DNA of 64,000 nt from Streptococcus suis (GTDB lineage: Bacteria; Bacillota; Bacilli; Lactobacillales; Streptococcaceae), in assembly GCA_022354845.1 (NCBI GenBank), contig CP031970.1, forward strand, positions 1,054,001 to 1,118,000. The letters run 5' to 3'. The position numbers and the translations under genes are program-made. Below are positions 29,365 to 39,614 of the stretch, piece by piece (position 1 is the first letter of the stretch; each line of letters starts with the position of its first letter). The notes under the pieces are model-generated. The model was not told the DNA's origin. It made no database searches and saw nothing but the letters and a program-made list of their open reading frames with translations.

Positions 29365-29373
29365 AGTATAGCA
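29365..29373 (-). promoter_or_regulatory. Extended -10 promoter of thyA, leaderless spacing
   Basis: TGCTATACT on the minus strand, then AAAACT, then the ATG. A weak -35 (TGGAGT, 29393-29388) is the 3' arm of the upstream terminator, with its T run as spacer. Confidence 0.6.
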
Positions 29374-29382
29374 AATCTTAGC

Positions 29383-29408
29383 AAAAAACTCCAGTTTTGA
29401 ACAGGAGT
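29383..29408 (-). terminator. Terminator of the two membrane-protein genes, overlapping the thyA promoter
   Basis: ACTCC...GGAGT stem with an inner GTT/AAC pairing, followed by six T on the minus strand. It starts 3 bases past the stop at 29411. Confidence 0.65.
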
Positions 29409-29410
29409 CC

Positions 29411-29713
29411 TCATTTATACAGCAAGGGGTAGAGATTGAGCTGAAATAGACCAGAAAGGGCAGTTACTAGACTGAACAATATAAAATACAAAACAACCAA
29501 GACGGTACTCAATAATATCTTGCGAATATTTTTCGTGTAAATAGCCGTTGGTAAACTGGCTAGACCGAAAAAGGGAATGATGAAAAATGTTAGTTTGAAA
29601 TTCACATTTACAATGTCAAACCATTGACCTATTGGTAAAAATAGCATGACAATGAGAAATGCTGCAACGCTGTACAAGCCTAAATTTAACCGTTTTAATA
29701 GTGTCAAACTCAT
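29411..29713 (-). CDS. Small membrane protein with three hydrophobic segments
   Basis: A 100-residue protein with hydrophobic segments at about 10-28, 37-55 and 67-90 and a short polar N-terminus. AGAAGGA lies before the ATG. It follows a similar-sized membrane protein by 12 bases; the pair may work together. No family recognised. Confidence 0.6.
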   Translation of the reverse strand: MSLTLLKRLNLGLYSVAAFLIVMLFLPIGQWFDIVNVNFKLTFFIIPFFGLASLPTAIYTKNIRKILLSTVLVVLYFILFSLVTALSGLFQLNLYPLLYK

Positions 29714-29725
29714 AAGAAAATCCTT

Positions 29726-30004
29726 CTAGGGACCAAATATAAAGTAGTCAATACCGAATATCAAAGGAAATGACATAATTAAAAAGATACTGATTAAATC
29801 AGTCCACAATTTTTTATAGTAGATAGATAGTATAAGAATTAGAGTACCCAGCAGAGGGAGAATCAACATGGTTGCTACGTTTCCCCAGCTAGACATGAAT
29901 AACCAGTCTCGAATCCAGTTATCAAGGAAAAAGGCAGATAACAAAATCAATAAACCAAGAATAGTCAGATAGTTGATTATTTTAGACATGTTTACCTGTT
30001 GCAT
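29726..30004 (-). CDS. Small membrane protein with three hydrophobic segments
   Basis: A 92-residue protein beginning MQQVNMSKIINYLT. ATG 30004 is preferred because AAAGGAG lies ten bases upstream; an earlier in-frame start lacks a site. Hydrophobic segments at about 10-27, 36-58 and 68-85. Shares size and topology with the next gene downstream. Function unknown. Confidence 0.6.
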   Translation of the reverse strand: MQQVNMSKIINYLTILGLLILLSAFFLDNWIRDWLFMSSWGNVATMLILPLLGTLILILSIYYKKLWTDLISIFLIMSFPLIFGIDYFIFGP

Positions 30005-30096
30005 AAGGTGACACTCCTTTCTCTTTACACTTTCATTGTACACTTAAATACTACATTTTTTAATATATGTATATAAGGAAATTGTCACAGCAGATT

Positions 30097-30120
30097 AAAA
30101 AAAGCAGAGTTTCCCCTGCT
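30097..30120 (-). terminator. Terminator of glk
   Basis: AGCAG / CTGCT stem closed by a short GC-rich loop and followed on the minus strand by seven T, 9 bases after the glk stop. Confidence 0.7.
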
Positions 30121-30128
30121 TCTGACAA

Positions 30129-31088
30129 TTATTTTAATACAAGTGATGCTGCGCCTAATACACCTGCATCATTGCCACGTGTTGCCAAGACGATTTGTGT
30201 ACTTTCCTTAATTTGTGGGAAGCTATTGTCGGCAAATACATTACGAACACCATCTAATAGGAATTCACCTGCAGCTGAAACACCACCACCAAGAACAATG
30301 TAGGCTGGATTTAAAACTGCTGCAATATTTGCACAAGCAACACCGAGGTAATTTGAAAAATGACGGTAAACAATTAGTGCCAAATCGTCACCTTCTTTAG
30401 CTAAGTCGAACACATCTTTTGCAGTAACTTCTTCTCCGTCGTCAATCAATTGTTTCAGTTTGGCATCACCTGCGTATTCTTCAGCATAACGGCGTGTCAA
30501 ATTCACAATACCTGTTGCTGAAGCAACAGTTTCCAAACAACCTTTTTTACCACAAGTACATGCAAATGGTGCATCAAAGTCAACTGTGATATGGCCCAAT
30601 TCACCACCAGCACCTTTGACTCCACGAATCAAGTTTCCTGCAGCAATAACACCGCCACCGACACCTGTACCAAGAGTCATGAAGACAACATTCGGATTGT
30701 TATTTCCTGCACCAACCCATTGTTCACCAAGAGCCGCTACGTTGGCATCATTGTCAATGAAAAAAGGTAAGCCGAGGGCAGATTCAAACTGATCTTTAAC
30801 CAATTGTAAGGTTTTCCAATTGAGGTTATAGGCACCTATAACAGTACCAGCTTCACTATCAACGACACCTGGAGACCCCATACCAACACCAAGAAAATCT
30901 TCTTTCGTTAAACCATATGTTTCAAAACGATGTTTGATGCTGTCAATGATATCAGGAACAATATGGCTTCCCTCATCTAAAATATTTGTTTTGATAGACC
31001 ATTTTTCTTGAATTTCACCTATGGTAGTCAAAATCGCTAATTTAACAGAAGTTCCCCCAAGGTCAATTCCGATGATTTTTTTAGACAT
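30129..31088 (-). CDS. glk: Glucokinase (ROK family)
   Basis: Glk (319 aa) phosphorylates cytosolic glucose with ATP. ROK features: IGIDLGGTSVKLAI (phosphate 1), the GELGHITVDF block with the catalytic His, and the zinc motif CTCGKKGCLE. Glucose released by the amylase or taken up by non-PTS routes would enter glycolysis here. A cre-like palindrome overlaps its promoter. AGGAGT precedes the ATG. Confidence 0.95.
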   Translation of the reverse strand: MSKKIIGIDLGGTSVKLAILTTIGEIQEKWSIKTNILDEGSHIVPDIIDSIKHRFETYGLTKEDFLGVGMGSPGVVDSEAGTVIGAYNLNWKTLQLVKDQFESALGLPFFIDNDANVAALGEQWVGAGNNNPNVVFMTLGTGVGGGVIAAGNLIRGVKGAGGELGHITVDFDAPFACTCGKKGCLETVASATGIVNLTRRYAEEYAGDAKLKQLIDDGEEVTAKDVFDLAKEGDDLALIVYRHFSNYLGVACANIAAVLNPAYIVLGGGVSAAGEFLLDGVRNVFADNSFPQIKESTQIVLATRGNDAGVLGAASLVLK

Positions 31089-31116
31089 AAGATACTCCTA
31101 AAATCTTTTTTTTACA

Positions 31117-31145
31117 ATTATACCACAATGCAAACATTTGCGTAA
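31117..31145 (-). promoter_or_regulatory. glk promoter with overlapping cre-like palindrome
   Basis: TATAAT (31122-31117) with a weak TTACGC 17 bases upstream. GCAAACATTTGC (31130-31141), a perfect palindrome differing from the cre consensus only at the central CG, covers the -35 and spacer. Confidence 0.5.
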
Positions 31146-31246
31146 AGCCATTTCATGGATAAAATAATCCTTTGTTCAAGATTATCATTTCTATGAAATA
31201 GCTTTTATTCCAAAGAACCGTATTTAAAGTATTCTAAAAATAAGAA

Positions 31247-31268
31247 GCCCTATCGAAAAAGATAGAGC
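31247..31268 (-). terminator. Terminator overlapping the stop of the 31.25 kb membrane gene
   Basis: GCCCTATC / GATAGAGC with a six-base loop; on the minus strand TTCTTATTTTT follows. The stop codon lies within the stem. Confidence 0.6.
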
Positions 31269-31585
31269 AAGATAATAAATTGAATATGCAAAATAAATCG
31301 ACCCACGGAAAATAGCATCACAGTCGCAAATTGACTGCCTTCTTTGGTACCATTATATAAAAATAAGGTCGAGATAAAGGTAAATCCTAATGCAAACCCG
31401 AGCATTTGCAAATCATGATAGGATTGAGCATAAAAATAAAGGGTTATGGCTAGTAATATCATAGACAAGACTGTCAAAACAAGTCTGAGTCCATTCATTC
31501 TTCTTGTTTTAAAATAACTAAATAAGGCTGAAACCAACGTAACTAGCAGATAAATGACCATATAGGAAATGACAAGAATTTTCAT
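31250..31585 (-). CDS. Four-helix membrane protein of unknown function
   Basis: A 111-residue protein with four hydrophobic segments (about 3-22, 33-52, 58-76, 88-109). TTGGAGGG precedes the ATG, which directly abuts the stop of the ABC-F gene. Last gene of the DUF1149-degV-dapB-cca-ABC-F transcript. No family recognised with confidence. Confidence 0.65.
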   Translation of the reverse strand: MKILVISYMVIYLLVTLVSALFSYFKTRRMNGLRLVLTVLSMILLAITLYFYAQSYHDLQMLGFALGFTFISTLFLYNGTKEGSQFATVMLFSVGRFILHIQFIILLYLFR

Positions 31586-33454
31586 CTAGCCCTCCAATTC
31601 ACTTAAGTATTCATAACGCTCATATTTTTCCAATAGAGAATTATTTTTCTCTTCCAACTCCTTTTGCAAGTCGGACAACTTTGTAAAATCACTTCCGCAA
31701 GTGAGCATATCCGATTCAATCACCTGAATTCGATCTTCTAAACTAGTGATTTCATCTTCAATACTTGCCCATTCCTGCTTCTCAAAATAGGACATCCGCT
31801 TCTTGCTTGCCTTGACCTTTTCTGTTTTTTCCTTTGGCATTTCTAGCGAAATAGCAGAGCTGGAAGCCAGAAAGGCCTTCTCATCCAAATAGTCTGTGTA
31901 GTTGCCAAAGAAGGTCTCGATACCGCTATCTTCGAATGCCAAAATTTTATTTGCTACCTTATCTAGGAAATACCGATCATGGCTAACGATAATCACTGGA
32001 CCAGAAAAACCTTGTAAGAAATGTTCGAGTACTGTCAAGGTTGCAATATCCAAATCATTTGTTGGCTCATCTAAGAGAAGTACATTTGGTCGTTGCAAAA
32101 GAATTTTGAGTAAATAAAGCCGCTTCTTCTCCCCGCCTGACAACTTTTCGATCAGCGTGCCATGCATATTCCGCGGAAAGAGAAATTGTTCTAGTAGCTC
32201 CGCAATTGAGACCATGCCAGAACTTGTCTTAGCTTCATCAGCCACTTCTTGTAAGAAACTGATAACACGCTTGCTTTCATCTAATCCTTTGATGGTTTGC
32301 GAGAAATAGCCGATTCGGATAGTTTCCCCAATGTCCACTTTTCCGCTATCTGCTTGTAACTCACCAGCAATCAGATTCAAAAGGGTGGATTTTCCTTTAC
32401 CATTTTCTCCGACAATCCCAATGCGATCCTTATTTTGAATGAGTAAATTAAAGTCTGATAAAATGGGCTTATCTGGATACGAAAAGCTGACGTGATCAAA
32501 GTTGATGACTTTTTTACCAATACGTGAGGTTTCAAAATTTATTTCCAGCTCACTGTCATCTATTGACTGAGCTAAATCACCCTTTAGGTCATGAAAACGA
32601 TTGATACGAGCTTGTTGCTTTGTTGCACGCGCTTGTGGCTGTCTTCGCATCCATGCCAGTTCCTGCTTGTACAATTGCTCTTTCTTATGACGAAGAGCTA
32701 CGTCGCGCTCATCCTGTTCAGCTTTTAAGCGCACATAATCTTGGTAATTTCCCTGATATTCAGTTAAATTTGCACGGTCTAGCTCAAAAATCCGTGTTGC
32801 AACATTGTCCAAGAAATAGCGATCATGGGTAATAAAGAGGACAGACTTTTTAGAATTTTTTAAAAACGTTGTCAACCATTCAATCGTATCAATATCTAAG
32901 TGGTTGGTAGGTTCATCGAGTAATAAAAGGTCTGCATGACCAAGAAGGACCTGGGCCAATTGAACACGTCTACGCAAACCACCTGAGAGTTCAGAAACAG
33001 TCATATTTAACTCAGTAAGGCCTAGCTTTGAAAGAACCGTTTTGACCTGACTTTCGATTTCCCAAGCATTTAATGCATCCATTTCAGTCATTATAGTTTC
33101 TAACTTTGATTGACTTGCTTCATCATAATTCGACATGAGCAACTCGTACTCACGAATCAACTGTATTTCGCGTAAATCCGAAGATAAAACCGTATCTAAA
33201 ACTGTTTTACTCTCATCAAAAACAGGCTCCTGAGTCAAATATGAAATTTTATATGTATTTTTTGTACGAAATGGAGATACATCCCCATCAAATCCAATTC
33301 GACCTGATAAAACATCCAAGAGAGTTGTTTTTCCCGTTCCATTGACACCGATTATCCCAATGCGATCTCCTTGGTGAATAATGAAAGAAAGGTCAGAAAA
33401 GACCGTCTTATCTCCTACTGACTTGGTAAGATGCTCAACGATAAAATCACTCAT
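31586..33454 (-). CDS. ABC-F family ATPase (Uup-like)
   Basis: A 622-residue soluble protein with two ABC domains: Walker [12 protein letters not shown] and [11 protein letters not shown], signatures [13 protein letters not shown] and [13 protein letters not shown], and Walker [13 protein letters not shown] and [12 protein letters not shown]. The C-terminal ~80 residues form a coiled coil ([15 protein letters not shown]...[13 protein letters not shown]), as in Uup rather than EttA. ABC-F proteins act on the ribosome; Uup-type members are linked to ribosome rescue and DNA-structure phenotypes. Overlaps cca by 8 bases. Confidence 0.92.
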   Translation of the reverse strand: MSDFIVEHLTKSVGDKTVFSDLSFIIHQGDRIGIIGVNGTGKTTLLDVLSGRIGFDGDVSPFRTKNTYKISYLTQEPVFDESKTVLDTVLSSDLREIQLIREYELLMSNYDEASQSKLETIMTEMDALNAWEIESQVKTVLSKLGLTELNMTVSELSGGLRRRVQLAQVLLGHADLLLLDEPTNHLDIDTIEWLTTFLKNSKKSVLFITHDRYFLDNVATRIFELDRANLTEYQGNYQDYVRLKAEQDERDVALRHKKEQLYKQELAWMRRQPQARATKQQARINRFHDLKGDLAQSIDDSELEINFETSRIGKKVINFDHVSFSYPDKPILSDFNLLIQNKDRIGIVGENGKGKSTLLNLIAGELQADSGKVDIGETIRIGYFSQTIKGLDESKRVISFLQEVADEAKTSSGMVSIAELLEQFLFPRNMHGTLIEKLSGGEKKRLYLLKILLQRPNVLLLDEPTNDLDIATLTVLEHFLQGFSGPVIIVSHDRYFLDKVANKILAFEDSGIETFFGNYTDYLDEKAFLASSSAISLEMPKEKTEKVKASKKRMSYFEKQEWASIEDEITSLEDRIQVIESDMLTCGSDFTKLSDLQKELEEKNNSLLEKYERYEYLSELEG

Positions 33455-34658
33455 TATCTAAGATTCCTTTCACAAATGTCATAATTTCTACAGATGAATT
33501 AGCCAAGGTCCCCTCAACAATTTGGAATTCAATTTCTTTTAATAACTCACCTAGAACTGGCCCTGGTTTAAGACCAAAGGCTTGCATGAGATGACCACCA
33601 TTAACAACAATTTCGTGTCTATCATGTATTGTTAAAGATTGATCAACTCTTTCTATTGCTTTGAAATCTGTAGAGAAACCTTGAGCTTGACGCAATTCCT
33701 CAACCAAATAGAGCAATTCTTTGCCATACTTGAAACAAATTTGTTTTGTGACAGTTCCTGCATGCCGCAGGTGGTATATTTCTACTAATTGAATAACCGT
33801 CCGTTGAAAATCATTACTGGTCTTCCATTTTTTCAGGAAAGATTTGATATTTTCAATTTCCAGGCAAACAAAAAGCATGGCCCAAGCTTGTTCAGAAGTT
33901 GAAAATCGGAAAGCCTCATCTAAACGAGTCAACATGGTCTCTAACTGTTCACCTTTTCCTGCCAAATCAGGCAAGAACTGATAAGCCTTAGAATCTATCA
34001 TCGCACGCAAGCCATTTTGCCAATATTCAGCGACCAGGAGCTTATCAAATTCGATAAAAATCCGTTCTACAGATATTTTTTCCAAGAGCGGTGCAGTATC
34101 TACCATTGCTTTAAAAGTGATTTCCTCGATTTTAAAGTTCAGTGTTGCTGCAAAACGAAAGCCCCGCATGATTCGTAAGGCATCCTCATTAAAACGTTCG
34201 GACGGAATACCAACAGCCCGAAGTGTATGATTTTCTAAGTCAGAAAGCCCTTGAAATAGGTCAATGATTGTTGACTCCTCATCAAGTGCGAACGCATTCA
34301 CTGTGAAATCACGTCGTTTCAAATCTTCTTCCAGGGAGCGCACAAAAGAAACCTGACTCGGTCGCCGGAAGTCAACATAGTCCTCTTCCGTCCGAAAGGT
34401 GGTAATTTCATACTCTTTTTGTCCTTCCAAAACCAAGACTGTTCCGTGTTCAATGCCAACATCAAATGTGCGTGGAAAAATTTGCTTGGTTTCTTGCGGA
34501 TAACTGGATGTGGCAATATCGACATCATGAATTTGCCTTCCAAGAATTGCGTCACGAACAGACCCTCCTACAAAATAGGCCTGATATCCAGCTGATTTAA
34601 TTTTCTCTAAAATCGGCAAAGCCTCCTGAAACTCAGAAGGCAGATTGGTTAATTTCAT
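33447..34658 (-). CDS. cca: CCA tRNA nucleotidyltransferase
   Basis: A 403-residue class II enzyme that adds or repairs the 3' CCA of tRNAs. Motif [22 protein letters not shown] (split as G-G-x-V-R-D and D-x-D); [11 protein letters not shown] and the head-neck region follow. ATG 34658 overlaps the dapB stop by 4 bases, so translation is coupled; a ribosome site is weak. Confidence 0.94.
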   Translation of the reverse strand: MKLTNLPSEFQEALPILEKIKSAGYQAYFVGGSVRDAILGRQIHDVDIATSSYPQETKQIFPRTFDVGIEHGTVLVLEGQKEYEITTFRTEEDYVDFRRPSQVSFVRSLEEDLKRRDFTVNAFALDEESTIIDLFQGLSDLENHTLRAVGIPSERFNEDALRIMRGFRFAATLNFKIEEITFKAMVDTAPLLEKISVERIFIEFDKLLVAEYWQNGLRAMIDSKAYQFLPDLAGKGEQLETMLTRLDEAFRFSTSEQAWAMLFVCLEIENIKSFLKKWKTSNDFQRTVIQLVEIYHLRHAGTVTKQICFKYGKELLYLVEELRQAQGFSTDFKAIERVDQSLTIHDRHEIVVNGGHLMQAFGLKPGPVLGELLKEIEFQIVEGTLANSSVEIMTFVKGILDNE

Positions 34659-35422
34659 AATAAGTGTTCCAAACCATAAACGAGTTGTGAGCGATGAACA
34701 ACCTCTTTAATGCCAAGGTTAACACCACTCATAAAAGAAATACGATCATATGAATCATGTCGAATTGTCAGACCCTCACCTTGTGCACCAAAGATGACCT
34801 CTTGGTGAGCGACCAAGCCTGGTAAGCGAACGGAATGAATGCGGAACCCATCGAATGCTGCGCCACGAGCTCCAGCAATTAATTCTTCTTCATCTGCAGC
34901 ACCCTGAAGCAGGTTTGGCCGTACTTGAGAAATCAGCTCGGCTGTTTTTACAGCTGTACCACTTGGTGCATCTTTCTTCTTATCATGGTGAAGTTCAATA
35001 ATTTCAAGATTAGGGAAATACTTAGCTGCTTGTGCGGCAAATTGCATTAACAAGATCGCTCCGATTGCAAAGTTTGGTGCAATCAATCCACCTAAACCTT
35101 TTTCAGCAGACAAAGCTGTCAATTCTTCAATTTCTTCCGATGTAAATCCAGTCGTCCCAACGACAGGTGCAAACCCATTTTCTAAAGCAAAACGAGTATT
35201 TTCGTAAGCAAATTTTGGTGTGGTAAAGTCAACCCAAACATCCGCTTCCACGCCCGCAACTTCTTCCTTGTTTTTGAAAACAGGAACACCACCAACTTCG
35301 GTCTCGGTTGCAAATGGATCCACTAAGGCAGCCAACGAGAGGTCTGTATCACCATTGACCATTTCTACGGCTGTTGATCCCATTTTCCCTTTAAAACCAG
35401 CAATAATCACATTAATTGTCAT
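34655..35422 (-). CDS. dapB: 4-hydroxy-tetrahydrodipicolinate reductase
   Basis: DapB (255 aa) catalyses a step of lysine and cell-wall precursor synthesis. NAD(P)-binding [13 protein letters not shown] at the N-terminus, [17 protein letters not shown], and the substrate-binding [21 protein letters not shown] precedes the ATG. Confidence 0.95.
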   Translation of the reverse strand: MTINVIIAGFKGKMGSTAVEMVNGDTDLSLAALVDPFATETEVGGVPVFKNKEEVAGVEADVWVDFTTPKFAYENTRFALENGFAPVVGTTGFTSEEIEELTALSAEKGLGGLIAPNFAIGAILLMQFAAQAAKYFPNLEIIELHHDKKKDAPSGTAVKTAELISQVRPNLLQGAADEEELIAGARGAAFDGFRIHSVRLPGLVAHQEVIFGAQGEGLTIRHDSYDRISFMSGVNLGIKEVVHRSQLVYGLEHLL

Positions 35423-35430
35423 ATGAACTC

Positions 35431-36282
35431 CTATTCAATAATGGGTGAAATACCAAAGGCTATGGCACCTTCGCCTAAATGAGTACCAATTACAGATCCA
35501 AATGTGACGATTGGTAACTCGCTAGTAACCCCAGCTTCTTCCAACAAATCCTTGAAATTATCTGCTTTTTCAGGTGCATTCGCATGAATAATAGCTAATT
35601 GATAGTGTCCATCCGCAGTTTTTTCCTGTAAAATTTCAAGAAGTCGTTTCACAGCCTTTTTCTCTGTACGAACTTTTTCGTATACTTCAATCTTCCCTTC
35701 GGAAGTAAAATAAAGAATTGGTTTGATACTCAAAAGGTTTCCCAGAATCGCAGCAGCATTCGACAAGCGTCCCCCTTTTACCAAATGATCTAAATCATCT
35801 ACCATAATAAAAGCAGAGGTTTGTTCAATTTGACAGTTAAGTTTTTCACAAATCGTTTCAAAATCCTGACCTGCATCAGCCCATCTAAGAACATTCTCTA
35901 CCATCATGCCAAGCGGTGCAGAAGTAATTTTTGAATCTGGGATTGCAATGGTTAGATTTTCAAATTCATCAACTAAATACTGAATATTTTGATAAAAACC
36001 TGAAATTCCTGACGATAAAAACAGACCAATTGCATGAGTAAATCCTTGTTGCGATACTTGAGATAGGATTTCTTCCAATTTCATCAAACTTGGCTGACTC
36101 GTTTTTGGTAATTCTGCTGAAGCAGCCATTTTTTGATAGAATTCTGATACTGTTAAATTCTGTCCTTCTATATAAGACTCCCCATCAATCGTAACAGAAA
36201 TTGGTAGAACAAAGACACGCTCATCAGAAAAAATCGTTTCGCTTAAAACAGCCGAGCTGTCCGTAATAACTGCTATTTTCAT
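35431..36282 (-). CDS. DegV family fatty-acid-binding protein
   Basis: A 283-residue DegV-fold protein. TDSSAVL at the start, PKTSQPSL near residue 80 and [14 protein letters not shown] carry the conserved Ser/Thr that contact the fatty-acid carboxylate. In staphylococci the related FakB proteins present fatty acids to the kinase FakA; a similar role is likely but no kinase gene is nearby. Starts directly after DUF1149 with TTTGGAGAT as ribosome site. Confidence 0.9.
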   Translation of the reverse strand: MKIAVITDSSAVLSETIFSDERVFVLPISVTIDGESYIEGQNLTVSEFYQKMAASAELPKTSQPSLMKLEEILSQVSQQGFTHAIGLFLSSGISGFYQNIQYLVDEFENLTIAIPDSKITSAPLGMMVENVLRWADAGQDFETICEKLNCQIEQTSAFIMVDDLDHLVKGGRLSNAAAILGNLLSIKPILYFTSEGKIEVYEKVRTEKKAVKRLLEILQEKTADGHYQLAIIHANAPEKADNFKDLLEEAGVTSELPIVTFGSVIGTHLGEGAIAFGISPIIE

Positions 36283-36657
36283 TTAAATCTCCAAATTCAC
36301 ACCAGGTGCATCAAATGCAATCTCGGTTACGTCATAGGTCATTCTCTTTAAGATATCCAAAAGTGGTTCAGCCAAGACACGCTTATCTTCGTTTGTAAAT
36401 TCAGTTGGTTCTTCAACGAAACGGTTTTGCAAGTGAACAGCTTGGCTCATCGCTCCAGTAATAACATGTTGATTCAATACAATCATAAATCGGAGAATTG
36501 TAATCATAGATGTTTTATTTTCCTCACGACTATGCTTGAGCAATTGAAAATCAACGTTCAATTTTGTCACTGGGACTCCATTTTCTTTTTCCCATTCATG
36601 ATTACGAGCATCAAAATGATATTGATTAACAAATTCTTTTTCGCGAATAATTTCCAT
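36283..36657 (-). CDS. DUF1149 family protein
   Basis: A 124-residue soluble protein, typical of DUF1149 (MEIIREKEFVNQYHFDARN start; LKHSREENKTSMITILRF). It resembles SecB-like folds, but function is not established. ATG 36657 follows TTGGAGAAAAAAG; an in-frame start six codons upstream has no site. First gene of the five- or six-gene transcript to 31250. Confidence 0.85.
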   Translation of the reverse strand: MEIIREKEFVNQYHFDARNHEWEKENGVPVTKLNVDFQLLKHSREENKTSMITILRFMIVLNQHVITGAMSQAVHLQNRFVEEPTEFTNEDKRVLAEPLLDILKRMTYDVTEIAFDAPGVNLEI

Positions 36658-36687
36658 CTTTTTTCTCCAATACACAGTTATAGAATT

Positions 36688-36696
36688 ATTATACCA
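36688..36696 (-). promoter_or_regulatory. Extended -10 promoter of the DUF1149-degV-dapB-cca transcript
   Basis: TGGTATAAT on the minus strand, about 30 bases before the DUF1149 start; no good -35. Confidence 0.55.
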
Positions 36697-36715
36697 TAGT
36701 TTGTGGTGAAAATGA

Positions 36716-36744
36716 AAAAAACCTTGCCAACAGACAAGGTTTTT
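36716..36744. terminator. Terminator of the fructose operon
   Basis: AAAACCTTG / CAAGGTTTT with an eight-base loop; T runs on both strands. Six bases past the fruA stop. Confidence 0.85.
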
Positions 36745-36750
36745 ATATTC

Positions 36751-38706
36751 TTATTTAGTTTGACGTAGTGCTCCGTAAAGGACACCTGAAACTACTGCAC
36801 CGATTGCAACATAAGCAAGGTAGAGAAGTGGATTAGATGTAAGAGCAATTACGAAGATACCACCGTGTGGAGCCATCAATTGGATGCCTGACAAACCAAC
36901 CAAGGCACCTGCAAGGGCAGAACCTGCGATAAAGCTTGGAATTGCACGAGCTGGGTCAGCAGCACCAAACGGAATCGCACCTTCAGTGATGAATGAAAGC
37001 CCCATAACGATGTTAGTCAAACCTGAATTGCGCTCTTCTTGAGTAAATTTATTTTTGTAAAGCAAGGTAGCAACGAATACTGCCAATGGTGGAACCATAC
37101 CACCAGCCATAACGGCAGCCATTGCAACTGAACCACCATTTGCGACAGTTGCTGCTAGTGTACCAGTACCGAAAACATAAGCCGCTTTATTGACAGGTCC
37201 ACCCATGTCAACTGCCATCATTCCACCAAGGACAAGTCCAAGTAAAATAGCTGAACTACCTTCAAGACCAGATAAGAAATTGTTCATACCTGTGTTGATA
37301 GCTGCCATCGGAATATTGACGAAGAACATCAAGAAACCTGTGAGTCCTGTACCTAAAAGTGGTAAGAGCAAGATAGCATTCAAACCTTGAAGGGATTTTG
37401 GAAGGTTGCGCAAAGCGTTGCGAAGAACGAGCACTACACCACCAGCAAGGAAGCCACCGACAAGGGCACCCAAGAAACCAGATGATACACCAGCAAGAGC
37501 AAGGGTTTCTTCACCACCAGCTGCATAAGGAATTTTACCGAAAGCAAGGCCACTATTGGCAATAGCACCAGCTACGAAGCCTGCAACCAAACCTGGTTTT
37601 TCAGCGATTGAGTATGCAATATAACCTGCAAGAAGTGGCAACATGAAGCCAAAGGCTGCTCCACCAATCTTCATAAACATGGAGGCTAATTCATTGTAAG
37701 AACCAAGACTACTTAAACTATCATTAGGAACACCAAGTAAGTTATCGACTAAGAAGGCTAAAGCAATCAGGATGCCACCACCGATAACGAATGGTAACAT
37801 TTGAGATACACCGCTCATCAAGTGCTTATAGAAAGCTTTACCAAGACTAAGTTTTTCTGAAGATTCCACAGTAGCTGCTCCTTCTGACGCTGTATAAGCT
37901 GATGCTTTACCTTCCAAGATAAGGTCAATCAATTCCTCTGGCTGTTTGATACCAGCTGCAACTGGGCGAGATACCAATGGCTTACCATTGAAACGTGGCA
38001 TATCGACAGCCTTATCTGCTGCGATGATGACACCTGCAGCATTCTTGATATCTTCAGCAGTCAATTTATTACCCACACCTGAGGCACCATTTGTTTCAAC
38101 TTTGATGTCAACTCCCATTTCTGCTGCTTGCTTCTTCAGAGCTTCTTCCGCCATATATGTGTGTGCAATCCCTGTTGTACATGCAGTAACAGCAACAATA
38201 AATGGACGGTCACCGCTTGGAGCCGCAACCACTTCTTCTGCGACCTTATCTGCTGCTTCGGCTTCGTCAAAGACTGCAATGACTTCTTCAGGACTAGATA
38301 CACTACGAAGTTTGTCAGCAAAACCTGGTTTCATCAAGTATTTTGACAATTCAGCAAGAGCAGCCAAGTGAGTATCATTAGCACCTTCTGGCGCTGCAAT
38401 CATAAAGAACAAGTCAGTAGGTTGACCATCAAGGCTTGCATAGTCAACGCCTTTATTTGATTTTGCAAAGAGAACAGTCGCTACTCTCACAGCAGCATTC
38501 TTAGCGTGTGGCATTGCGATCCCGTCACCAAGGCCTGTTGTAGTCTGTGCTTCACGATTGAGGATTCCTGTTTTAAAAACTTCAAAATCAGTAACACATC
38601 CCTTATCTACCAAGCTGGTAATCATTTCATCAATGACTGCTTCCTTGCTTGTCGCTTGCAAATCAAGCAACATGACATCTTTTCTCAAAACGTCTTGAAT
38701 TTTCAT
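36751..38706 (-). CDS. fruA: PTS fructose transporter subunit IIABC
   Basis: A 651-residue fusion that imports and 1-phosphorylates fructose. EIIA-type domain (1-~150) with GIAMPHAKNAAV (phospho-His), EIIB (~170-270) with AVTACTTGIAHTYMAEEAL (phospho-Cys) and an EIIC membrane domain (~300-650) rich in helices. TTGAGGTAGAATC precedes the ATG. It overlaps fruK by 4 bases; its product fructose-1-phosphate is the FruK substrate. Confidence 0.96.
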   Translation of the reverse strand: MKIQDVLRKDVMLLDLQATSKEAVIDEMITSLVDKGCVTDFEVFKTGILNREAQTTTGLGDGIAMPHAKNAAVRVATVLFAKSNKGVDYASLDGQPTDLFFMIAAPEGANDTHLAALAELSKYLMKPGFADKLRSVSSPEEVIAVFDEAEAADKVAEEVVAAPSGDRPFIVAVTACTTGIAHTYMAEEALKKQAAEMGVDIKVETNGASGVGNKLTAEDIKNAAGVIIAADKAVDMPRFNGKPLVSRPVAAGIKQPEELIDLILEGKASAYTASEGAATVESSEKLSLGKAFYKHLMSGVSQMLPFVIGGGILIALAFLVDNLLGVPNDSLSSLGSYNELASMFMKIGGAAFGFMLPLLAGYIAYSIAEKPGLVAGFVAGAIANSGLAFGKIPYAAGGEETLALAGVSSGFLGALVGGFLAGGVVLVLRNALRNLPKSLQGLNAILLLPLLGTGLTGFLMFFVNIPMAAINTGMNNFLSGLEGSSAILLGLVLGGMMAVDMGGPVNKAAYVFGTGTLAATVANGGSVAMAAVMAGGMVPPLAVFVATLLYKNKFTQEERNSGLTNIVMGLSFITEGAIPFGAADPARAIPSFIAGSALAGALVGLSGIQLMAPHGGIFVIALTSNPLLYLAYVAIGAVVSGVLYGALRQTK

Positions 38707-39614
38707 AGTGATTCTACCTCAACTTTTTCATAAATTTCCTTAATCAATTCGATACTTGCCAGATCATCTGAAAAGGCTGTTGCCGTACCGCAAGCAACTC
38801 CCCATTTGAGCGCTTCGATTGGGTCTTGTGAGCGAACGTATTCACCTGTAAAACCTGCCACCATGGAATCTCCAGCTCCGACAGAGTTTTTCACTGTACC
38901 CTTGATTGGTTTAGCAAAGTAAGTAGCTGCTGGAGTGACCAACAAAGCACCATCACCAGCCATAGAAATGATTACATTCTGAGCACCCATTTCTAAAATT
39001 TTCTTAGCATAGGTCTCGATGTCTGCAATGCCATTCAATTCGACATTGAAGATTGCTTCAAGTTCATGGTTGTTTGGCTTGACCAATAGTGGTTGGTGTG
39101 CTAGTGAGTCAAGAAGCGTTTTACCTTCAAAGTCACAGACAACCTGTGCCCCTGTTTCTCTCACAACTGGAATTAATCGGTTATAAACTTCGTTACCAAG
39201 GCTTGCCGGTGCAGAACCTGCAAATACAACAATGTTGTCTTTGGTAAGACCTGCAAGAATCATCTCTAATTCTGCCAACTGTAAATCCGTCACGACTGGT
39301 CCCAATCCATTGATTTCAGTTTCTTGATCAGCCTTGATTTTCACATTTATCCTTGTATCTTGATCTACTTGAACAAAATCAGTTTCAATCCCTTCGGCTA
39401 CCAATCCATCCTCAATAAACTGACCCGTAAAGCCTCCAAGAAAGCCAGTTGCTGTATTGGAATACCCTAAACGCTTTAAGACACGACTAACATTAATTCC
39501 TTTACCACCAGCATACTTATCATCGCTCTCCATACGATTGACACTGCCTGTTTCGACATGTTCTAAACGAACAATATAGTCAATAGCTGGATTGAGCGTA
39601 ACTGTATAAATCAT
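38703..39614 (-). CDS. fruK: 1-phosphofructokinase
   Basis: FruK (303 aa), PfkB family, converts fructose-1-phosphate to fructose-1,6-bisphosphate. TLNPAIDYIV at the start, GGKGINVSRVL, and the catalytic GAGDSMVAGF near the C-terminus. Overlaps the end of fruR by 4 bases. Confidence 0.96.
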   Translation of the reverse strand: MIYTVTLNPAIDYIVRLEHVETGSVNRMESDDKYAGGKGINVSRVLKRLGYSNTATGFLGGFTGQFIEDGLVAEGIETDFVQVDQDTRINVKIKADQETEINGLGPVVTDLQLAELEMILAGLTKDNIVVFAGSAPASLGNEVYNRLIPVVRETGAQVVCDFEGKTLLDSLAHQPLLVKPNNHELEAIFNVELNGIADIETYAKKILEMGAQNVIISMAGDGALLVTPAATYFAKPIKGTVKNSVGAGDSMVAGFTGEYVRSQDPIEALKWGVACGTATAFSDDLASIELIKEIYEKVEVESL

